Of a DNA stretch of 26,574 nucleotides, positions 23,265-26,574 are shown one piece after another (the first letter of the stretch is position 1; every line of letters starts with the position of its first letter). Position numbers and translations under genes: made by a program. Where the stretch lies: contig CALFLO010000123.1 of NCBI GenBank assembly GCA_937880175.1, forward strand, positions 1 through 26,574, in the 5' to 3' direction. Below the pieces are notes generated by a model. It was given only the letters and a program-made list of their open reading frames with translations. It was not told the DNA's origin and did not search any database. Source of the stretch: an uncultured Gluconobacter sp. (GTDB lineage Bacteria > Pseudomonadota > Alphaproteobacteria > Acetobacterales > Acetobacteraceae).

Positions 23265-25778
23265 ATGCCCATGAGCAAGTGTTTCGGACCCAAGGCTTTC
23301 CTGATGTGCGGCGCCGCCTTGAGCACGCTCGTATCACTTTATCCGTCAGCGCTGGGCTCCACCGCCCAGGCAAAAACGCCAACGCATTCCGCCTCGAAGA
23401 CACGCAAACACGCCGTGGCACCCCCGGCAAAAACCACGCCGCCCCGCTTAGCATCCACCACTCGCCGGACATCGATCATCTCGAAATCCGCCCCAGAGGA
23501 AATGCACGTCACCGGCACCGAAACCACCGGCCAGTCTGTGATGACAGCGTCGACCCCGGTGCACAGCACCACGCAGGTCACGCTCGTTTCCGGCAGCCAG
23601 CTTCTGGCCACCGGTCAGACAAATGTCATGCAGGCACTTGCGCAAGCTTCCGCGGCAATCACGTCCCCACCACAGTCCGGCGTTGGCAACAGCGGCTTCA
23701 TTCAAACGATGCAGCTCCGCGGACAGTCCGCCGACGATACGCTGATCCTCGTCAACGGACATCGTCGTCACATCGGTGCAAACTTCAACGCCAATGCAGG
23801 ACCGAACTGGGGCACCGAACCGACTGATATTTCGCTGATCCCGATTTCCGCCATTGATCATATCGAGGTCATTACCGAAGGGGCATCAGCACTCTACGGG
23901 CAGGACGCTCTGGCAGGCGCGGTCAATATCGTTCTCAAGCAGAGAACCCATGGCGGCTCCATCAACTTTCAGAACAGCGGTTTCTACGCGGGCGACGGAC
24001 AGGCGTTGAACGGTTATGCAGATTGGGCCACAGCCCTTGGCAAAAGCGGCGGCTATCTTGATCTTGCGGCCCAGGTTACTCACCAGCTTCCCACCAACCG
24101 CAGCGGCCTCTTCGTCGGACAGCTCTATCCCGTCGGTGATTCCCGGAACGAAACGGCCAGCCGGGATGTACAACGCGGTCTCGGTATTCCAAAATCAACA
24201 CTGGAAACCCTCAGCGAGAACATGTCTGTCCCGCTGGGAGAAAACCTGGACCTCTACAGCACTTCGACATTCAGCCACCGTAAAGCGCATGTTGCCGAGA
24301 CGTATCGCAGTGCGGGAAACAGCCTGACCAACATCAACCTCTGGCCGAATGGCGCGCAGCCTTATATCGGCATGGACCAGTACGATTTCGAAACCGACAA
24401 CGGGATCAAGGCGCATAAATTCGGTTTCGCGTGGGATGCGTACGTCAATTACGGCCGGGACGATCAGGCCTATTCAACCCTCGACAGCAACAACATCTCT
24501 CTCGGGGATTCCAGCCCGCGTGATTTCTATGATGGCAAGACGATCACGTCCGAGATTTCCACAGGCCTGCGGGGTTCGCGCTTCTTCCACACGTCATGGC
24601 TTCCCAAACCAATCACCCTTCGTTTCGGCGGAGAGTATCGACGCGATACGTTCCAGATGACAGGCGGTGAAGAGGCCTCCTGGACAGGCCTGGGCGCAAC
24701 CGATCATGCGGGCAACGTACCGCTCGCCGTAACGAACCGTGGTCGTGACGTCTATGATGGCAACGTCAACTTGGATTTCTACGTCACGAAAAAATGGGAA
24801 TGGTCCCTCGGCGGCCGCGCCACGAGCTACAGCCATCTTGCCACCGTCGCCACGGGGTCGATCGGAACGCGATACAACTTCAACAAGCACTGGGCGATCC
24901 GCGCCAGCATCAATACCGGCTATCGTCCGCCGACATTGGGTCAGACCTATTATTTCTATAACGCGCCCTTCGCCACCTATGCCGTGGACCAGCTCCCCAA
25001 CAGCAGCGTTGCTGCAAAGGCTCTCGGTGCCGGTCATATCAAGGGCGAATACTCCCGCAATTACAGCATCGGGATTGACGCGACCCCCCTCAAGGACTGG
25101 AACGTCACGGCAAACCTCTATTACATCGCGATCAATGACCGTCTGGCCAGCACCACGACCCTTGGCGGCACGGGCGTAGCCGACATTCTCGCGGCTTCGG
25201 GCCTGAACAACGTCACTTACGCCTCGTATTACACGAACCCCGTCAACACCCAGACCTATGGCGGGGACATCGACACCAACTATACACTGCATACCAAACG
25301 CGCAGGCACGTTCCGCTTCGATTTCTCGTTCAACTATTCCGACAACGAAATTCGCAGCCGCAACAAGACACCGGCCGTTCTATCGAACATGGGACTGTCC
25401 ACGTTCAACACCTATGCCGAAGAGATGCTCCTGCACTCCGCGCCAAAAAACCGGGAAAACCTCTCGGTCAACTGGAACTATGGCAAGTGGAACGTGATGG
25501 TGCAGGAACAGCGCTACGGCTCCATCATCTTCCTGGCCAGTCCGACGGCAGCGCCCATGGAGCAGCGTCCGGCCTTCCTGACCAACATGTCGGTCAGCTA
25601 CAAGATCCTGCCGAAATGGAGCGTCACGGTGGGCGCGAACAACCTGGGCAACAAGTTCCCAACCCGCGTCCCCAAGGCGACGGCCGCACCGCTCTTCAAT
25701 GAGTATAAATACGCCTACTACTCGCCTTACGGCTTCAACGGCGGCATGTATTACGTCCAGACCGGGCTGAGCTTCTAA
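23265..25778 (+). CDS. TonB-dependent outer-membrane receptor 2
   Basis: An 837-residue outer-membrane receptor. A signal peptide (about residues 1-36, cleavage near TAQA) precedes a Lys/Thr/Ser/Pro-rich linker (about 37-80). The plug contains QTMQLRGQSADDTLILVNGHRR, in pieces TMQLRGQSADDTLIL and VNGHRRH, and IDHIEVITEGASALYGQDALAGAVNIVLK. A beta-barrel ends in GGMYYVQTGLSF with C-terminal Phe. It belongs to the same receptor group as the one at 9447-11939 but the barrels differ, so different or variant ligands are likely. ATG 23265 and ATG 23271 are both possible starts. It is followed after 26 nt by an MFS transporter gene, so an outer- plus inner-membrane uptake pair is likely. Confidence 0.93.
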   Translation: MPMSKCFGPKAFLMCGAALSTLVSLYPSALGSTAQAKTPTHSASKTRKHAVAPPAKTTPPRLASTTRRTSIISKSAPEEMHVTGTETTGQSVMTASTPVHSTTQVTLVSGSQLLATGQTNVMQALAQASAAITSPPQSGVGNSGFIQTMQLRGQSADDTLILVNGHRRHIGANFNANAGPNWGTEPTDISLIPISAIDHIEVITEGASALYGQDALAGAVNIVLKQRTHGGSINFQNSGFYAGDGQALNGYADWATALGKSGGYLDLAAQVTHQLPTNRSGLFVGQLYPVGDSRNETASRDVQRGLGIPKSTLETLSENMSVPLGENLDLYSTSTFSHRKAHVAETYRSAGNSLTNINLWPNGAQPYIGMDQYDFETDNGIKAHKFGFAWDAYVNYGRDDQAYSTLDSNNISLGDSSPRDFYDGKTITSEISTGLRGSRFFHTSWLPKPITLRFGGEYRRDTFQMTGGEEASWTGLGATDHAGNVPLAVTNRGRDVYDGNVNLDFYVTKKWEWSLGGRATSYSHLATVATGSIGTRYNFNKHWAIRASINTGYRPPTLGQTYYFYNAPFATYAVDQLPNSSVAAKALGAGHIKGEYSRNYSIGIDATPLKDWNVTANLYYIAINDRLASTTTLGGTGVADILAASGLNNVTYASYYTNPVNTQTYGGDIDTNYTLHTKRAGTFRFDFSFNYSDNEIRSRNKTPAVLSNMGLSTFNTYAEEMLLHSAPKNRENLSVNWNYGKWNVMVQEQRYGSIIFLASPTAAPMEQRPAFLTNMSVSYKILPKWSVTVGANNLGNKFPTRVPKATAAPLFNEYKYAYYSPYGFNGGMYYVQTGLSF

Positions 25779-25804
25779 GACTTACCGGAGAAAGGCGCAG
25801 TTTC

Positions 25805-26574
25805 TTGCAGACAGTTTCCCAGACAGTTCCTGAAGATCGCCGGCCTTTCCGGTACGTTATCTATGCCCTGACCATCGCCATGTGCGTGATCTGTTACGGA
25901 GACCGGGCTGCCCTTTCCGTCGGCATGCCCCAGATCGCCCATGAATTCGCGCTCACGCCCGGGGAAACGGGCTGGGTCCTCTCCAGCTTCCTCTGGTCCT
26001 ACTTCATTCTCAACCTTCCCGGAGCGATCCTTCTGGACCGCTTCGGGGTCCGCATCATCGGTGCCGCAGCAGTTGCGCTGTGGTCGATCGCCATGATCCT
26101 CGGAAGCCTGACCGCCACGGTCCCCGCTTTCATCGCCACCCGCATCCTTCTGGGCGTCGGAGAAGCGCCCACATTTGCTCTGGGCAACAAGGTGGTCCGG
26201 GCCTGGGCGCCCCTGCATGAACGCGGCCTCATGATGACGGCGTTCATCTGCGGCATTCCCATCGGGCTGGCCTGCGGCGCTGCTTCCGGGGGCTGGCTCA
26301 TTGCCCATTATGGCTGGCGTCCGGCATTTTCGCTGCTCGGCGCGCTGGGGCTGGTCTGGTCCGCCGTCTGGCTCCTGACCCATCCGCGCCCGGCACGCGG
26401 CACACAGGCCTCATCCTTTTCCCTGATTTCGGTGCCGACCCTGTTCCGCTCTTCGGCGTTCTGGGGCATCGTAATCGCGCAGTGCTGCGCCAATTACGCC
26501 AACTTCCTGCTGATGTCCTGGCTGCCAATCATCATGCGCCAGACCCTGCATCTCGGCACCGCCCAGTCTGGAGC
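25805..26574 (+). CDS. MFS transporter, anion:cation symporter-like (3' end outside the window)
   Basis: The frame stays open from TTG 25805 to the end of the window, 256 complete codons covering roughly the first half of a 12-helix major facilitator. It reads YVIYALTIAMCVICYGDRAALSVGMP at the first helix (YALTIAMCVICYGDRAAL), then GWVLSSFLWSYFILNLPGA, the loop 2-3 motif LLDRFGVRII, and RILLGVGEAPTFALGNKVV in helix 4. The DR-x-AL-S and GEAP-x-F features are those of the ACS family (sugar acid, glucarate/galactonate and related anion transporters). The TTG start is supported by GGAGAAAGG (25787-25795) 9 nt upstream. It is presumably co-transcribed with TonB receptor 2. The substrate is unknown. 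Confidence 0.87.
   Translation, partial: MQTVSQTVPEDRRPFRYVIYALTIAMCVICYGDRAALSVGMPQIAHEFALTPGETGWVLSSFLWSYFILNLPGAILLDRFGVRIIGAAAVALWSIAMILGSLTATVPAFIATRILLGVGEAPTFALGNKVVRAWAPLHERGLMMTAFICGIPIGLACGAASGGWLIAHYGWRPAFSLLGALGLVWSAVWLLTHPRPARGTQASSFSLISVPTLFRSSAFWGIVIAQCCANYANFLLMSWLPIIMRQTLHLGTAQSG

Noticed and set aside
25775..26383. A 202-codon open frame on the - strand
   Set aside because: It is antisense to the MFS gene, which has strong family motifs and a good ribosome site. The frame is Gly/Asp/Pro rich without domains.

Overview
The window looks like chromosomal DNA from an alphaproteobacterium, most likely an acetic acid bacterium (Acetobacteraceae, Gluconobacter/Acetobacter/Asaia-like). 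This rests on the moderately high GC, the two large TonB-dependent receptors and the general style of the proteins. It is an inference; no rRNA or marker gene is present. The window is almost entirely coding, with no tRNA, rRNA, CRISPR array or intact mobile element. Only the first ~230 bases look like insertion-sequence debris.

Region 1 (231-6442) is a lysine/pipecolate degradation locus. A GcvA-like LysR regulator diverges from a tightly packed + strand operon: 2-oxoadipate dioxygenase/decarboxylase (hglS), L-pipecolate oxidase (amaA), piperideine-6-carboxylate/aminoadipate-semialdehyde dehydrogenase (amaB) and an ornithine-cyclodeaminase/mu-crystallin family reductase. The last is a candidate delta1-piperideine-2-carboxylate reductase. 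Together they would take piperideine-2-carboxylate to L-pipecolate, piperideine-6-carboxylate, L-2-aminoadipate and (after transamination elsewhere) 2-oxoadipate to D-2-hydroxyglutarate.

Region 2 (6443-9426) is a two-gene - strand unit, a VOC-fold protein followed by an M20 hydantoinase/carbamoylase-family amidohydrolase, with a divergent LysR regulator. It is separated from region 1 by a long hairpin between converging genes.

Region 3 (9447-22106) is an uptake and breakdown system for an unidentified nitrogen compound. A - strand operon runs GntR/FCD regulator, class I glutamine amidotransferase, PotD-like binding protein, metal-ligand-less M24 (ectoine-hydrolase-like) enzyme, fused two-domain permease, PotA-like ATPase; a TonB-dependent receptor with its own promoter lies downstream. 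Divergent from it is a second M24 ectoine-hydrolase-like enzyme, a LysR regulator and a CapA-family metallophosphatase. A clear palindromic operator sits in the GntR/M24 divergent gap.

Region 4 (22114-26574) has a third related LysR regulator divergent from a second TonB-dependent receptor followed by an MFS transporter that runs off the window.

The three LysR proteins of regions 2-4 are paralogues, which suggests these regions respond to related ligands. The recurrent chemistry (M20 amidohydrolase, two metal-free M24 hydrolases, glutamine amidotransferase) suggests scavenging of cyclic or amide-type nitrogen compounds. The substrate cannot be read from the sequence.
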